From Dehalococcoidia bacterium (lineage in GTDB: Bacteria; Chloroflexota; Dehalococcoidia; SpSt-223): a stretch of 64,000 nucleotides of DNA. The notes under the pieces were generated by a model. It worked only from the letters and a program-made list of their open reading frames with translations, was not told where the DNA came from and did no database searches. Every line of letters starts with the position of its first letter. The first letter of the stretch is position 1. A program made the position numbers and the translations under genes. This document shows positions 16,903 to 25,408 of this stretch, one piece after another. The DNA lies in assembly GCA_025054935.1 (NCBI GenBank), contig JANWZD010000014.1, positions 39,935-103,934 on the forward strand, written 5' to 3'.

Positions 16903-18051
16903 ATGACACTTCGCGATCTGCTTGATACGCCCGACACCCAGTTGCTGGCCGAGCTCGCCACGCTCGGTGAACCTGCGTACCGGCTTAAGCAGGTGCGCCG
17001 CTGGATCTTTAAGGAGAGCGTCGTCGATTTCGCCGCCATGACCGACCTCCCGCGCCGCGTGCGGGAGGCGTTCGCGGAGCGGTACCGCGTGCTCCCGCTC
17101 GAGATGATCCGCGCAGTCGAGTCGGCCGATGGATGGACCCGCAAGTTCCTTTTCGCGGTCTCCTCCAGCGCAGCGCGCCTGCCGCGCAGCGAAGCGACCA
17201 GCAGCGTCGAGACGGTGCTCATGCGGTATGACCCGACCGACAGCGCGCGCGGCCGGCTCACTGCCTGCGTCTCGAGCCAAGTCGGCTGCGCGGTCGGCTG
17301 CCCCTTCTGCGCCACCGGGCAGGCAGGGTTCGTGCGCAATCTGACGGCGGGCGAGATCGTCGCCCAAGTCCTCGCTCTGAATGCGCTGCTTCGGCCTGCC
17401 GGAGAACGCGTCACCAATATTGTCCTCATGGGCCAAGGCGAACCGCTGCTGAACTTGGAGGCCGTCTGGCGCGCCATCGAATGGTTTCACGATCCGGACG
17501 GCCTCGGGATCGGAGCGCGCCATATCACGCTCTCGACGGTCGGCATCATCCCGGGGATCGAGGCGATCGCTGAGCGAACGCCGCCCGTGCGTCTGGCAGT
17601 GTCGCTCCATGCCCCGAACGACGCTTTGCGCAACCAGCTCGTCCCTCTCAACCGGCGCTACCCCCTCGCGGACCTGCTCGCCGCCTGTCGCCGCTTCGTT
17701 GAGAAGAGCGGCCGGCGTATCACGTTCGAGTACGCTCTGCTCGCCGAGACCAACGACCATCCTGCGCTCGCCCGAGAGCTGGCGCGCCGGCTCGCCGGCC
17801 TTCCCTGTCACGTCAATCTGATCCCGGTCAATCCGACGCCTGCTGGTCCCTACGCCCGCCCGTCCGCCGAGCGGATCGCCGAGTTTCAGCGCATCCTGCG
17901 CGCTGCCCGCATCCCGACCACGGTTCGCGTCGAGCGGGGGATCGATATCTTTGCCGGATGCGGACAGCTGCGCGCCGACGAAGCGCGCCAACGCGGTCCC
18001 GCCCCTGCGCTCGCCGGTAAGCCGGCCGCGCCACTTGCCGCCCGCCGCTGA
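16903..18051 (+). CDS. rlmN: 23S rRNA (adenine-2503-C2)-methyltransferase
   Basis: 382 residues. A radical-SAM enzyme with the cluster motif [12 protein letters not shown] (Cys129, 133, 136), the upstream SSQVGC segment, MGQGEPLLN, and [11 protein letters not shown] near the C-terminus holding the second catalytic Cys. It methylates A2503 of 23S rRNA and an adenine in some tRNAs. Residues beyond about 360 are a variable Ala/Pro tail. TATTCT at 16891-16896 lies six bases before the ATG, so the message may be leaderless, although TTGGGGG could also serve as ribosome site. Confidence 0.95.
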   Translation: MTLRDLLDTPDTQLLAELATLGEPAYRLKQVRRWIFKESVVDFAAMTDLPRRVREAFAERYRVLPLEMIRAVESADGWTRKFLFAVSSSAARLPRSEATSSVETVLMRYDPTDSARGRLTACVSSQVGCAVGCPFCATGQAGFVRNLTAGEIVAQVLALNALLRPAGERVTNIVLMGQGEPLLNLEAVWRAIEWFHDPDGLGIGARHITLSTVGIIPGIEAIAERTPPVRLAVSLHAPNDALRNQLVPLNRRYPLADLLAACRRFVEKSGRRITFEYALLAETNDHPALARELARRLAGLPCHVNLIPVNPTPAGPYARPSAERIAEFQRILRAARIPTTVRVERGIDIFAGCGQLRADEARQRGPAPALAGKPAAPLAARR

Positions 18052-18067
18052 CCCCTCGCCGCTGTGG

Positions 18068-18097
18068 TTGACAGGTTCGGCGACGTTCTGGTTCTCT
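18068..18097 (+). promoter_or_regulatory. possible promoter for the dioxygenase gene
   Basis: A perfect TTGACA (18068-18073) is followed after 18 bp by the weak -10 TTCTCT (18092-18097). The leader to ATG 18181 would be about 77 bases. Confidence 0.35.
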
Positions 18098-18180
18098 CAG
18101 GGCGGGCAGCGAGGAGATAGGCGCCGGTGCGCGGTAGGGGCCGGCCCACTCTTTGCCTCTTCCCCTGAAAGGAGCGAACG

Positions 18181-19131
18181 ATGCCCCGCGTGCTGACTGG
18201 AATCCACCATGTCACTGCGCTCTGCGGCGACCCCCAGCGCGCGATCGACTTCTACGCTGGAACGCTCGGGCTGCGCTTCGTCAAGAAGACTGTCAACTTC
18301 GATGCGCCGCAGGTCTATCATCTCTATTTCGGCGATGCCGAAGGCACTCCCGGCTCGATCATCACCTTCTTTGCGTGGCCGGACGCGGCGCGCGGCCGGC
18401 GCGGCGCAGGCCAGCTCACCAGCATCGCATTCGCCGCACCGCACGGCTCGCTCCCGTTTTGGAAGCGCCGCCTCGAGACGCATGGCATCGCCGTTGTGGG
18501 CGAGGAGGAGCGGTTCGGCGAGATGCTTCTCCGATTGCTCGACCCTGATGGGCTGGAAATTGAGATCGTGGCGAGCGACCATGCCGCAGCGCATCCTGTC
18601 TGGCCGGTCGGCCCGATCCCGACCGAGGTCGCCATTCGCCAGCTCTCTGGCGTGACTGCAACTCTCAGCTCGGTCGATGCCGCGGCGGACTTCTACGAAG
18701 CGGTGCTGGGATTCCGCGAGCGCGCGCGCGACGGCAGGCGCTGGCGCTTCGTGACTGGTCACGGCGGCGCCGGCGCCCTGCTGGATATTGTCGCCGCGCC
18801 GGAAGCGCCGCGAGGCCGGATCGCTGTCGGCCAGATCCACCACGTGGCGTGGCGGACGCCAAGCGATGAGGAAGCGCTTGCGTGGCGCGAGCAGCTCCTC
18901 GCCGCCGGACACGCGGTGACGCCGATCCTCGACCGGCAGTACTTCCGCTCGATCTACTTTCACGAGCCGGGCGGCGTCCTCTTCGAGATTGCGACCGACC
19001 TGCCGGGGTTCGCGCGGGACGAGCCGCTAGAGCAGCTTGGAACGCGGCTGATGCTGCCGCCGTGGCTGGAGCCATACCGCGCGCAGATCGAAGAAGCGCT
19101 GCCCCCGGTGCAGCTTCCCGTCGTTCGCTGA
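18181..19131 (+). CDS. ring-cleaving extradiol dioxygenase (VOC fold, MhqO type)
   Basis: 316 residues with two vicinal-oxygen-chelate modules. The N-terminal module opens with GIHHVTALCGDPQRAIDFY; the C-terminal module has VGQIHHVAWR and VLFEIATDLPGFARDE. The His residues and the Glu are the metal ligands of the hydroquinone/catechol-cleaving MhqO/LinE-like group. It likely opens a dihydroxylated aromatic ring with oxygen. GAAAGGAGCGAACG precedes the ATG. The flavin reductase gene follows after about 180 bases. Confidence 0.88.
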   Translation: MPRVLTGIHHVTALCGDPQRAIDFYAGTLGLRFVKKTVNFDAPQVYHLYFGDAEGTPGSIITFFAWPDAARGRRGAGQLTSIAFAAPHGSLPFWKRRLETHGIAVVGEEERFGEMLLRLLDPDGLEIEIVASDHAAAHPVWPVGPIPTEVAIRQLSGVTATLSSVDAAADFYEAVLGFRERARDGRRWRFVTGHGGAGALLDIVAAPEAPRGRIAVGQIHHVAWRTPSDEEALAWREQLLAAGHAVTPILDRQYFRSIYFHEPGGVLFEIATDLPGFARDEPLEQLGTRLMLPPWLEPYRAQIEEALPPVQLPVVR

Positions 19132-19313
19132 CCGGAGCGCACGCCCCATCGAGGGAGAGTGCCGCGCACCGCGTCGGAGACGACGGAGCGCCACGGGGTG
19201 CCGAAGAGGCAGCAGCGCCGATTTCTGCGAGAACGGCGGCAGTATCGCGACAGCTTCAGCCCTATCATCTAGCAGTCTGTCCATCACCATCCCACCACTG
19301 CCTGGAGGCCGCG

Positions 19314-19928
19314 CTGATCACGCTCACCATTGATGAACTGGCGCCGCATGATGCCCAGCGCTTGCTCACTTCGCTCATCATCCCTCGGCCGATCGGCTGG
19401 GTCTCGTCAGTCGGCGCAGACGGAACGCGCAACCTCGCCCCTTTTTCGTTCTTCAACGCCGCCGGCGGCCCGCCGCCGACGCTCCTGCTCTCGATCGGTC
19501 AGCGGCGAGGCACGGCGAAGGACACCCTGCGCAACGCCCGCGAGACGGGCGAACTTGTCGTCCACCTCGTTGATGAAACGCTCGCCACAGCGGCTAACCT
19601 CACGTCAGGAGAGTGGACATACGAGGTCGACGAGTTCGATGTAGCCGGCCTCGCCGTCGTGCCAGCGGACCTCGTGCGCCCGCCCCGGCTGCGCGACGCG
19701 CCCGCAGCGATGGAATGCCGCGTCACCCAAATTATTCCCGTCGTCGATACGCCCTACACCCTCATCCTCGGGCGTATTCTGCGCATTCATCTGCGCGAGG
19801 GGCTGCTCGCGCCGGATGGGCTCGTCGATGCGCGGGCGCTGCGGCCGGTCGCTCGGCTTGGACGAGAGGAGTGGGCGACGCTCGGAGAAATCTTTTCTCT
19901 TGCACGTCCTTCCGAATACCCTCGATAA
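19314..19928 (+). CDS. flavin reductase family protein (split-barrel)
   Basis: 204 residues. The conserved start of the family, IIPRPIGWVSSVGADGTRN, then FSFFNAAGGPPPTLL and KDTLRNARETGELVVHLV, identifies the FMN-binding reductase fold. It may supply reduced flavin to a partner oxygenase. No ATG, GTG or TTG lies near the homologous N-terminus; a GGAGG (19304-19308) stands five bases before CTG 19314, which I take as the start. Upstream in-frame codons overlap the dioxygenase gene and look noncoding. Confidence 0.85.
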   Translation: MITLTIDELAPHDAQRLLTSLIIPRPIGWVSSVGADGTRNLAPFSFFNAAGGPPPTLLLSIGQRRGTAKDTLRNARETGELVVHLVDETLATAANLTSGEWTYEVDEFDVAGLAVVPADLVRPPRLRDAPAAMECRVTQIIPVVDTPYTLILGRILRIHLREGLLAPDGLVDARALRPVARLGREEWATLGEIFSLARPSEYPR

Positions 19929-19956
19929 GACTCTTGTTCCTCATTAGGAGGGGGAC

Positions 19957-20676
19957 TTGTTCCGATCTAGCGTTGCGCTCATCTCGACGTTCCTTCTTGC
20001 TGCTGCCTGCGCCCCTGCCCCGGCGCCAGTGACGACAGGCCAAGCGGGGAGCACGCCGCCGACTGCCCCCACCGCGACCCCTACGACAGCGCCCCCTGCC
20101 GCCACCCCTACCCCGGCTGCTCAGCCGGCCGCCGGCGAAGTGCGGTTCGTTATCGCCACGGGGTCGAGCGAAGCGCGCTTCCGCGTGACCGAGCAGCTTG
20201 CGGGCCGCAATCTGCCGAACGACGCCGTGGGCGCTACCAAAGAGGTGTCGGGAACGGTGGTCCTCCGCGGCAATCAGGTCGTTGCTGAGCAGTCGCGCAT
20301 CACCGTCGATATGCGCACCCTCCGCACCGACCAAGCGCAGCGCGACAACTTCATCCAGCGCAATACCCTCGAGACGGACCGTTTCCCCACGGCAACCTTC
20401 GTCCTTCGAGAGATCCGAGGCGTCCCGATCCCGCTGCCAACCTCGGGGCAGTACACCTTTCAGCTCGTCGGCGACCTGACGATCCACGGCGTTACTGTCC
20501 CGGCGACGTGGGAGACGACCGCCACCTTCACGCCCCAGCAGGTGAGCGGCCAAGCCAAGAGCGCTTGGAAATTCGCCGACTTCAACCTGACCCAACCGCG
20601 GGTCCCGCTCGTCCTGTCGATTGAGGACAACATTCGCCTCGAAATCGACTTTGTCGCCACCCGCGCCGGGACCTAG
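19957..20676 (+). CDS. YceI-like lipoprotein
   Basis: 239 residues from TTG 19957, preceded by AGGAGGGGG. A lipoprotein signal ends in LLAAACAP (Cys at about 19), then a Pro/Thr linker to about residue 60. The rest is the YceI lipocalin-like barrel: GEVRFVIATGSSEARFRV, ITVDMRTLRTDQAQRDNFI, LETDRFPTATFV and GDLTIHGVTVP. YceI proteins bind isoprenoid-like lipids in the periplasm or outside the membrane. Well supported as a family; the ligand is unknown. Confidence 0.92.
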   Translation: MFRSSVALISTFLLAAACAPAPAPVTTGQAGSTPPTAPTATPTTAPPAATPTPAAQPAAGEVRFVIATGSSEARFRVTEQLAGRNLPNDAVGATKEVSGTVVLRGNQVVAEQSRITVDMRTLRTDQAQRDNFIQRNTLETDRFPTATFVLREIRGVPIPLPTSGQYTFQLVGDLTIHGVTVPATWETTATFTPQQVSGQAKSAWKFADFNLTQPRVPLVLSIEDNIRLEIDFVATRAGT

Positions 20677-21115
20677 CTTCCCTCGGCCGTTCCACGGCTG
20701 ACGCGGACCGCCGCGAGAAAGGCGGCTGCCTTTCGGCCGTCCGCCCGAACCGTGCGACGGCGCAGGGTCGGCACGAACCCGACGCCTCTCATCGGCGGCG
20801 CCCCCGCCGACGCGGCTCCCGGCGCTCCGGTCTCCCTCGGCGGGGCGCGCCCCTCGCTCCATCGCCTTGCCGAGCCTCCTGCTCGGCTGGACATTTGTCG
20901 TCGGCATCGGCTGCTGAGCTTGCTCGTGGGAAGGGAATAGGCATCCACTCGGGAAACGGCCGCCGCAATCGGCGGGCCGGACAGCCGGTGCCCGCGTGAA
21001 GCTGGCTTCGGCAGCCTCGATATCCTGCGCGCGCCCGCCGCGCTGTGGCGCTGGCATGCGCGAAGCGGCCGGGACGATCGGCTACACTCCGACGATACTA
21101 TCCCGGAGCGACGCC
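20677..21115. other. intergenic region
   Basis: No gene is supported. A perfect 7-bp hairpin (GAAAGGC, loop GGCT, GCCTTTC at 20717-20734) lies about 40 bases after the YceI stop and may help end transcription, but no T-run follows. Near 21093-21101 a GATACTAT stretch could be the -10 for the methyltransferase. Confidence 0.45.
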
Positions 21116-21916
21116 GTGCCGGGCCCTGCTAGCGGTGAGCAGTATCTGCGCGATTTCCTGCGGATCGCGCCGCTCTCCCACGCCATGTTCCGCGCAGTGG
21201 AGGCGCTCGCGTTTCGCCAAGTCGAGCTAGAGCACCCGGTGCTTGACCTCGGCTGCGGCTTTGGCGAGTTCGCGGGCGTCGTCTTCGATCAACTGGAGAT
21301 GGGGATCGACATCAATGAAGCGGATCTTGATCTCGGCCGGCGCAGCAACAAGTATCAGCGGATGCTCTGGTCAGATGCCCGCCGGATGCCGTTTCAATCC
21401 GGGAGCTTCGCCACGGTGGTGTCGGTTAGCGTCCTCGAGCACATCCAGAATGTGCCGCGCGCGCTTGCGGAGGCAGCCCGCGTTCTCCGGCCGGGCGGGC
21501 TTCTTGTGGTCACCGTGCCGACAGAGGCGATGTACCGCCATCTCTTTTTCCCCCGGCTCTTCCGCGCGCTGGGGCTGCCTCAGCTTGCCCGGTGGTATCT
21601 TCGCGGCCACCGGCTGGTCTTCAAGCACGTGACAATTCGGCCGGCGGACTGGTGGAAAGAGCAGCTGAGTCTGGCGGGGTTCGTCATCGAGCGCTGCGAG
21701 GGGACCATCTCGCCGCGCGTCATGCAATTGCATGACCTCTTTCTGCTGACAGCGTTTCCGTCGCAGCTGGCCAAATGGGTCACGGGCCGCCGGCTGCTGA
21801 TGACGACCGGGCTGCGCGCCCGGCTCTTGCCCCTAGTGTTTGGTCGGTTGATCCGGCTCGACCGCGCCTCTGCGATCAATCTGTTCATTGTCGCGCGCAA
21901 GCGGCGGGAAGGATGA
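21116..21916 (+). CDS. class I SAM-dependent methyltransferase
   Basis: 266 residues from GTG 21116, with GGAG eight bases ahead; GTG 20996 would add 40 residues of noncoding character. The SAM site is VLDLGCGFGEFAG, followed by the acidic loop MGIDINEAD, then SDARRMPFQSGSF and the post-motif VLRPGGLLVVTVP. C-terminal helices (LFRALGLPQLARWYL) suggest membrane or lipid proximity. Substrate unknown. Its TGA overlaps the ATGATG start of aroQ. Confidence 0.88.
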   Translation: MPGPASGEQYLRDFLRIAPLSHAMFRAVEALAFRQVELEHPVLDLGCGFGEFAGVVFDQLEMGIDINEADLDLGRRSNKYQRMLWSDARRMPFQSGSFATVVSVSVLEHIQNVPRALAEAARVLRPGGLLVVTVPTEAMYRHLFFPRLFRALGLPQLARWYLRGHRLVFKHVTIRPADWWKEQLSLAGFVIERCEGTISPRVMQLHDLFLLTAFPSQLAKWVTGRRLLMTTGLRARLLPLVFGRLIRLDRASAINLFIVARKRREG

Positions 21917-22383
21917 TGGAAATCTGGGTATTGAATGGGCCAAACCTGAACCTGCTCGGCATCCGCGAGCCGGAGATCTATGGCCGGCTGACCCTCGCCG
22001 ACCTGAACGCTCGGCTCGCCGCGACGGCGCGCGAACTGGGCGCGACGCTCGAGTTCTTCCAGAGCAACCACGAAGGAGCGCTGATCGATCGCCTCCAAGC
22101 CGGTCACGGCCGCGGTCTTGCCGGCGCGATCTTCAACCCGGGCGGGCTGACTCACACCAGCATCGCCCTTCATGATGCCATCAAGGCGGTCGACTACCCG
22201 GTCATCGAAGTGCACCTCTCGAACCTGGCGCGCCGCGAGCCCTGGCGGGCCCACTCCTACATTGCAGCGGCCGCTGTCGGCACAATCGCAGGGCTGGGCT
22301 GGCGCGGCTACGAATTGGCGCTCCGCTACCTTGTCGCCCGCGCTGTCGAACAGCAGGCTGCTTCGTCCGGGGGACCCGATTGA
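21913..22383 (+). CDS. aroQ: type II 3-dehydroquinate dehydratase
   Basis: 156 residues. Family motifs are complete: VLNGPNLNLLGIREPEIYG, the flexible loop after it, QSNHEGALIDRLQ with the catalytic His, FNPGGLTHTSIALHDAI, and VIEVHLSNLARREPWRAHS. It removes water from 3-dehydroquinate in the shikimate pathway. Two in-frame ATG codons (21913 and 21916) are possible; the first overlaps the methyltransferase stop. Confidence 0.95.
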   Translation: MMEIWVLNGPNLNLLGIREPEIYGRLTLADLNARLAATARELGATLEFFQSNHEGALIDRLQAGHGRGLAGAIFNPGGLTHTSIALHDAIKAVDYPVIEVHLSNLARREPWRAHSYIAAAAVGTIAGLGWRGYELALRYLVARAVEQQAASSGGPD

Positions 22384-22390
22384 CGGGCGG

Positions 22391-22590
22391 TCAGCCGCCG
22401 TCTGGCGAGAAGGGCTCGACGTCCGGCGCCTCCTTCCGAGAGTCCGACCCTTGGATGAACGTGACGAGGGGCATGAAGTAGCCAGCTCCAGGCCATTCGT
22501 TCCCCTCCCTGGCGGCATCACCGTCGACGCACCCCGACCGCGAACAACGACGGCCACCACACGTCGGCGCCCCCGTTGCTGAGCAGCGTG
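22391..22590 (-). pseudogene. possible frameshifted small gene
   Basis: Two minus-strand frames look protein-like and join with a one-base shift near 22535. The first ends in STLLSNGGADVWWPSLFAVG; the second runs VDGDAAREGNEWPGAGYFM and PLVTFIQGSDSRKEAPDVE before a TGA at 22393-22391. Neither has a clear start. The reading overlaps the promoter region of the hydrolase gene. No family recognised; this is a pattern-based suspicion. Confidence 0.25.
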
Positions 22591-22629
22591 CTACGATTGC
22601 GTTCCCAGCTTTGATGTTTGGAGACTCAG

Positions 22630-23442
22630 ATGAGCAGCGCGCCGTTCCGCAAAGGCTACGTCGACACCTCGTACGGCCAAATCCACTACCGAGAGGCAGG
22701 GACAGGTCGGCCGCTCGTCCTGCTCCACCAGACGCCCAGTTCGTCGGCGATGTGGGAGCCAGTCATCCCCCTCTTTGCCCAAGAAGGCTACCGCTGTGTC
22801 GCCTTTGACATGCTCGGCTTCGGCAACTCGGCGATGCCGGCGACCAAGCCCTCCGGACGCGACTACGCCCAAGCGATGGTCGAAGCGGCGCGTGGGCTGG
22901 GCATCGAGCGCGCCGATATCGTCGGCCACCACACCGGCGTCACAATTGCGCTGATCCAAGCCGACCTCTTCCCGGAGACCGTCCGCAAGCTCGTGCTCTG
23001 GGGAATTCCCTTGCTCCCCGAAGCGAGCATGGAGCGGCTCCGGAATGAAGGCCCTTCCACCTACAGCGAGGATGGCTCGGAGCTCGTCCGGTTCTGGGTC
23101 AATCGGCGGCGGATGAGCCGCCCCGGCGCAACGATCGAGATGTCGATCCGCTGGATGATCGAGCGGCTGCAAATGGGGCTGAACACGCATTGGGCCCACA
23201 ACGTTGTCGGCGAAACCGATCACGCGGCGCTGCTTGGACGGCTGAAGCATCCGATCCTGCTGATGTGCGGCCAGCTCGATAAGTCGACCTGGCAAGCAAC
23301 GCTCGATGCTAAGGCCCTGTTTCCGCATTTACCGTTTGTCGCGATCGAGAACGCCAGCCTCGATGTCGCCGACGAGTTTCCCGAGGCGTTTGTCCGCGCT
23401 GTTAACGGGTTCTTGTGCGAAGAGCTGCCCGACTGGGCATAG
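22630..23442 (+). CDS. alpha/beta-hydrolase-fold protein lacking Ser and His catalytic residues
   Basis: 270 residues from ATG 22630 (GGAG seven bases upstream). The fold is clear: GQIHYREAGTGRPLVLLHQTP with the oxyanion-hole strand, VAFDMLGFGNS, and a nucleophile elbow reading VGHHTG (residues 98-103). The nucleophile position is His101 instead of Ser. The usual C-terminal GH is ENASLDVAD, without His. The acid position (GQLDKS) remains. A second protein at 53972-54757 shares all these changes. Not expected to be a normal esterase; may be a non-hydrolytic member or a binder. Confidence 0.85.
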   Translation: MSSAPFRKGYVDTSYGQIHYREAGTGRPLVLLHQTPSSSAMWEPVIPLFAQEGYRCVAFDMLGFGNSAMPATKPSGRDYAQAMVEAARGLGIERADIVGHHTGVTIALIQADLFPETVRKLVLWGIPLLPEASMERLRNEGPSTYSEDGSELVRFWVNRRRMSRPGATIEMSIRWMIERLQMGLNTHWAHNVVGETDHAALLGRLKHPILLMCGQLDKSTWQATLDAKALFPHLPFVAIENASLDVADEFPEAFVRAVNGFLCEELPDWA

Positions 23443-24196
23443 CCGGCCCTCCTGAAGACGCGCTCGCCGGGCCGCTCTGCCCCGCCTGCTGGCGCGAGCG
23501 CGCGGCGAGCAGCACCGCCTCTTGACGGCGTCGTTGCGGGCCTCCCGAGCGGGTATTCCTTCCGCTCCCCGGGCGCTCCTTCTCGGCCAGAGCGAGCGGG
23601 CATTTTGGGGTGAGGAAAGGGCGCGCGATCCTCGCGATGACCCTATCTCTGAATGTTTCTGCCATAAGCGCCCCCAGTGCATCAGCCGACGCCCGAGGAC
23701 ATCATTGCGAACGAAGTTTCTTCTCCGGTGGACTGAGCGCAGCGGCACGATCCAGCAGCGCCGGCAGGAGCTCCAGCGCTCGCCGACGCTTGCCCACTCC
23801 CTGAACCGAACCGCTCCGGGCAGCGCCGTTGCAGAACGCTGACGCGACCACAACCCCGCCTCACCTCCCGCCCTCCGCGCCCTGTCCTCCCGACAACACT
23901 GTTGCGCGGCAGCCGCAGCAACCCGCTCTGTTCAAGACCGGCGCTCTCAAGAACGCCTGCGCCGCCACATTTGGGAGCACCCGCAGGCAGCACGGCTTGC
24001 GATAACCATGACGGCACAAACCCGTATCTTCCGCAGGACGATGCAGCGCGCTAGGATGCCGGCAACGCTGCAGGAACGGTCTATGTTCGCGATCGGCGCG
24101 GCGGCTTCCACGTGCGAGGGCGACGAGAGGAGACGCTCTCGCCGCTCAGCTGGGCTGCGACATCACAGCGGAGGGCGAGGGACGGCACTGCCGGCG
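23443..24196. other. intergenic region with decayed REP-like remnants
   Basis: No gene is supported on either strand. Weak copies of the palindromic repeats seen elsewhere occur at about 23530 (GTCGTTGCGGGC), 23628 (GATCCTCGCGATGAC) and 23700 (ATCATTGCGAAC), none with intact partner arms. Confidence 0.5.
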
Positions 24197-25312
24197 CTAC
24201 CCCGCTTCCCGCTCGCCCCAGGCGGCATCAACGAGCGCCCAGAGCCCGCCGGAGACGAGCGAGTGCCCCCCGAGCACCACCGGCAGCGGCGCTTCGCGCG
24301 CGGCGCGGGTGATCCGGGCGGCAAGCGGATCGCAGATCAGTTCCCAGTTCCCAAGGTCAGATTGAAAGCGATCTTCCGTTGACAGCGTGAGCCCCAGATG
24401 CGCAAACAGGACGCGGCTATCGAGAAACGCCGAGTCGGCGAGCCGACCGAGAGCGGCGAAGAGCGCTTCCGGCCCCAGCGCCTCAACATAGAAGCCGAGC
24501 AAGGAACGGGCGTCCTGGATGCGGCTGTCCGCCTTCATCCCCCGTTCCTCGGAGAAGACGCGCACGCGCGCTAAGGTTGCTTTCTCGAGACGCTCCCACG
24601 TGGCGCTCGAGACACGGCCTGCGACAATTACCTCCTTGCCGAGCTGAGTGAAGGGACGCATCGCCCGCCGCACTGTCGAATCATCCAGCCGGATGGACTC
24701 GAGATAGGCGGCTGTCCGGTCGCCGACACCGCCATGAACCTGCATCACAATCAGGTCCGTCGGCGTATCGAGGTCGAACTGGGTGGTGGCGTTCCGCTCA
24801 AGCAGACACACCGGAAGGCCCGCCTCCTGCTGGAGCAACCGCGCCAGCGGGTTGTCGATTGCGGGCAGGGGAATTCGGTCGAGCGCGCGCGCCGGCGTGA
24901 CGCCGATGAGGTCAGCCGAAAAGAGGTTGTTGGTGATCACCAGCGCATCCGCAGCGCACAACTGGTCGGCGATGGCTGCAAGGTCGGCCGGGGTGATGAA
25001 GGGCAGCGCGCCGCGGCTGAAATAGAGCACCCGCGTAAGCCCATGCCGGGCGACCAGTTCGGCGAGGCGACGGCCGACGTGGAATGGCGCCGTTCCCGCC
25101 TCGACCTCGACCTCAGGGGGAACCGCTGCCGCCAACGCCGGCCGGTCGGTGACCAAGAAGGAGCGCTCGAAGGCACCGCTCGCCCGCGCCGCCGCAAAAA
25201 GGTCGAGCGCGATTGCGTCGTGGGCGCCCGCGACCAGTTCGGCTGCGGGCCCCGGCTCCATGCCGCCAACGAAGGTGACGAGCGCTGGTCCGTTCACCGG
25301 CATGACAGACAC
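24197..25312 (-). CDS. nucleotidyltransferase-like protein (MobA/CofC-related fold)
   Basis: 371 residues. The first 220 residues resemble a GT-A nucleotidyltransferase: ALVTFVGGM at the N-terminus, YFSRGALPFITPADLAAIADQL in the position of the PxxDLPLL loop, and TTQFDLDTPTDLIVM, a motif common in MobA- and CofC-like enzymes. The classic GGxSxRMG loop is not present. The last 150 residues (from IRLDDSTVRRAMRPF) are a helical domain of unknown role. Divergent from tyrS. CofC activity (F420) would suit the LLM enzymes but is a guess. Confidence 0.65.
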   Translation of the reverse strand: MSVMPVNGPALVTFVGGMEPGPAAELVAGAHDAIALDLFAAARASGAFERSFLVTDRPALAAAVPPEVEVEAGTAPFHVGRRLAELVARHGLTRVLYFSRGALPFITPADLAAIADQLCAADALVITNNLFSADLIGVTPARALDRIPLPAIDNPLARLLQQEAGLPVCLLERNATTQFDLDTPTDLIVMQVHGGVGDRTAAYLESIRLDDSTVRRAMRPFTQLGKEVIVAGRVSSATWERLEKATLARVRVFSEERGMKADSRIQDARSLLGFYVEALGPEALFAALGRLADSAFLDSRVLFAHLGLTLSTEDRFQSDLGNWELICDPLAARITRAAREAPLPVVLGGHSLVSGGLWALVDAAWGEREAG

Positions 25313-25334
25313 CCCTCCATCCCGGCAGTATACT
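25306..25334 (+). promoter_or_regulatory. possible promoter for tyrS
   Basis: CAGACA (25306-25311), a 17-bp spacer and TATACT (25329-25334) predict a start near 25341 and a 68-base leader. No T-box-like structure was recognised. Confidence 0.4.
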
Positions 25335-25408
25335 CACCTCGGTTGCTGGTGCTCGCGCCAGCGAGCGCTTATTCTCCGCGGCTCCCCGCCGAGGGGGAGG
25401 AGAACGCC

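Noticed and set aside
20717..20734. Intrinsic terminator after the YceI gene
   Set aside because: The hairpin is perfect but only 7 bp and no T-run follows.
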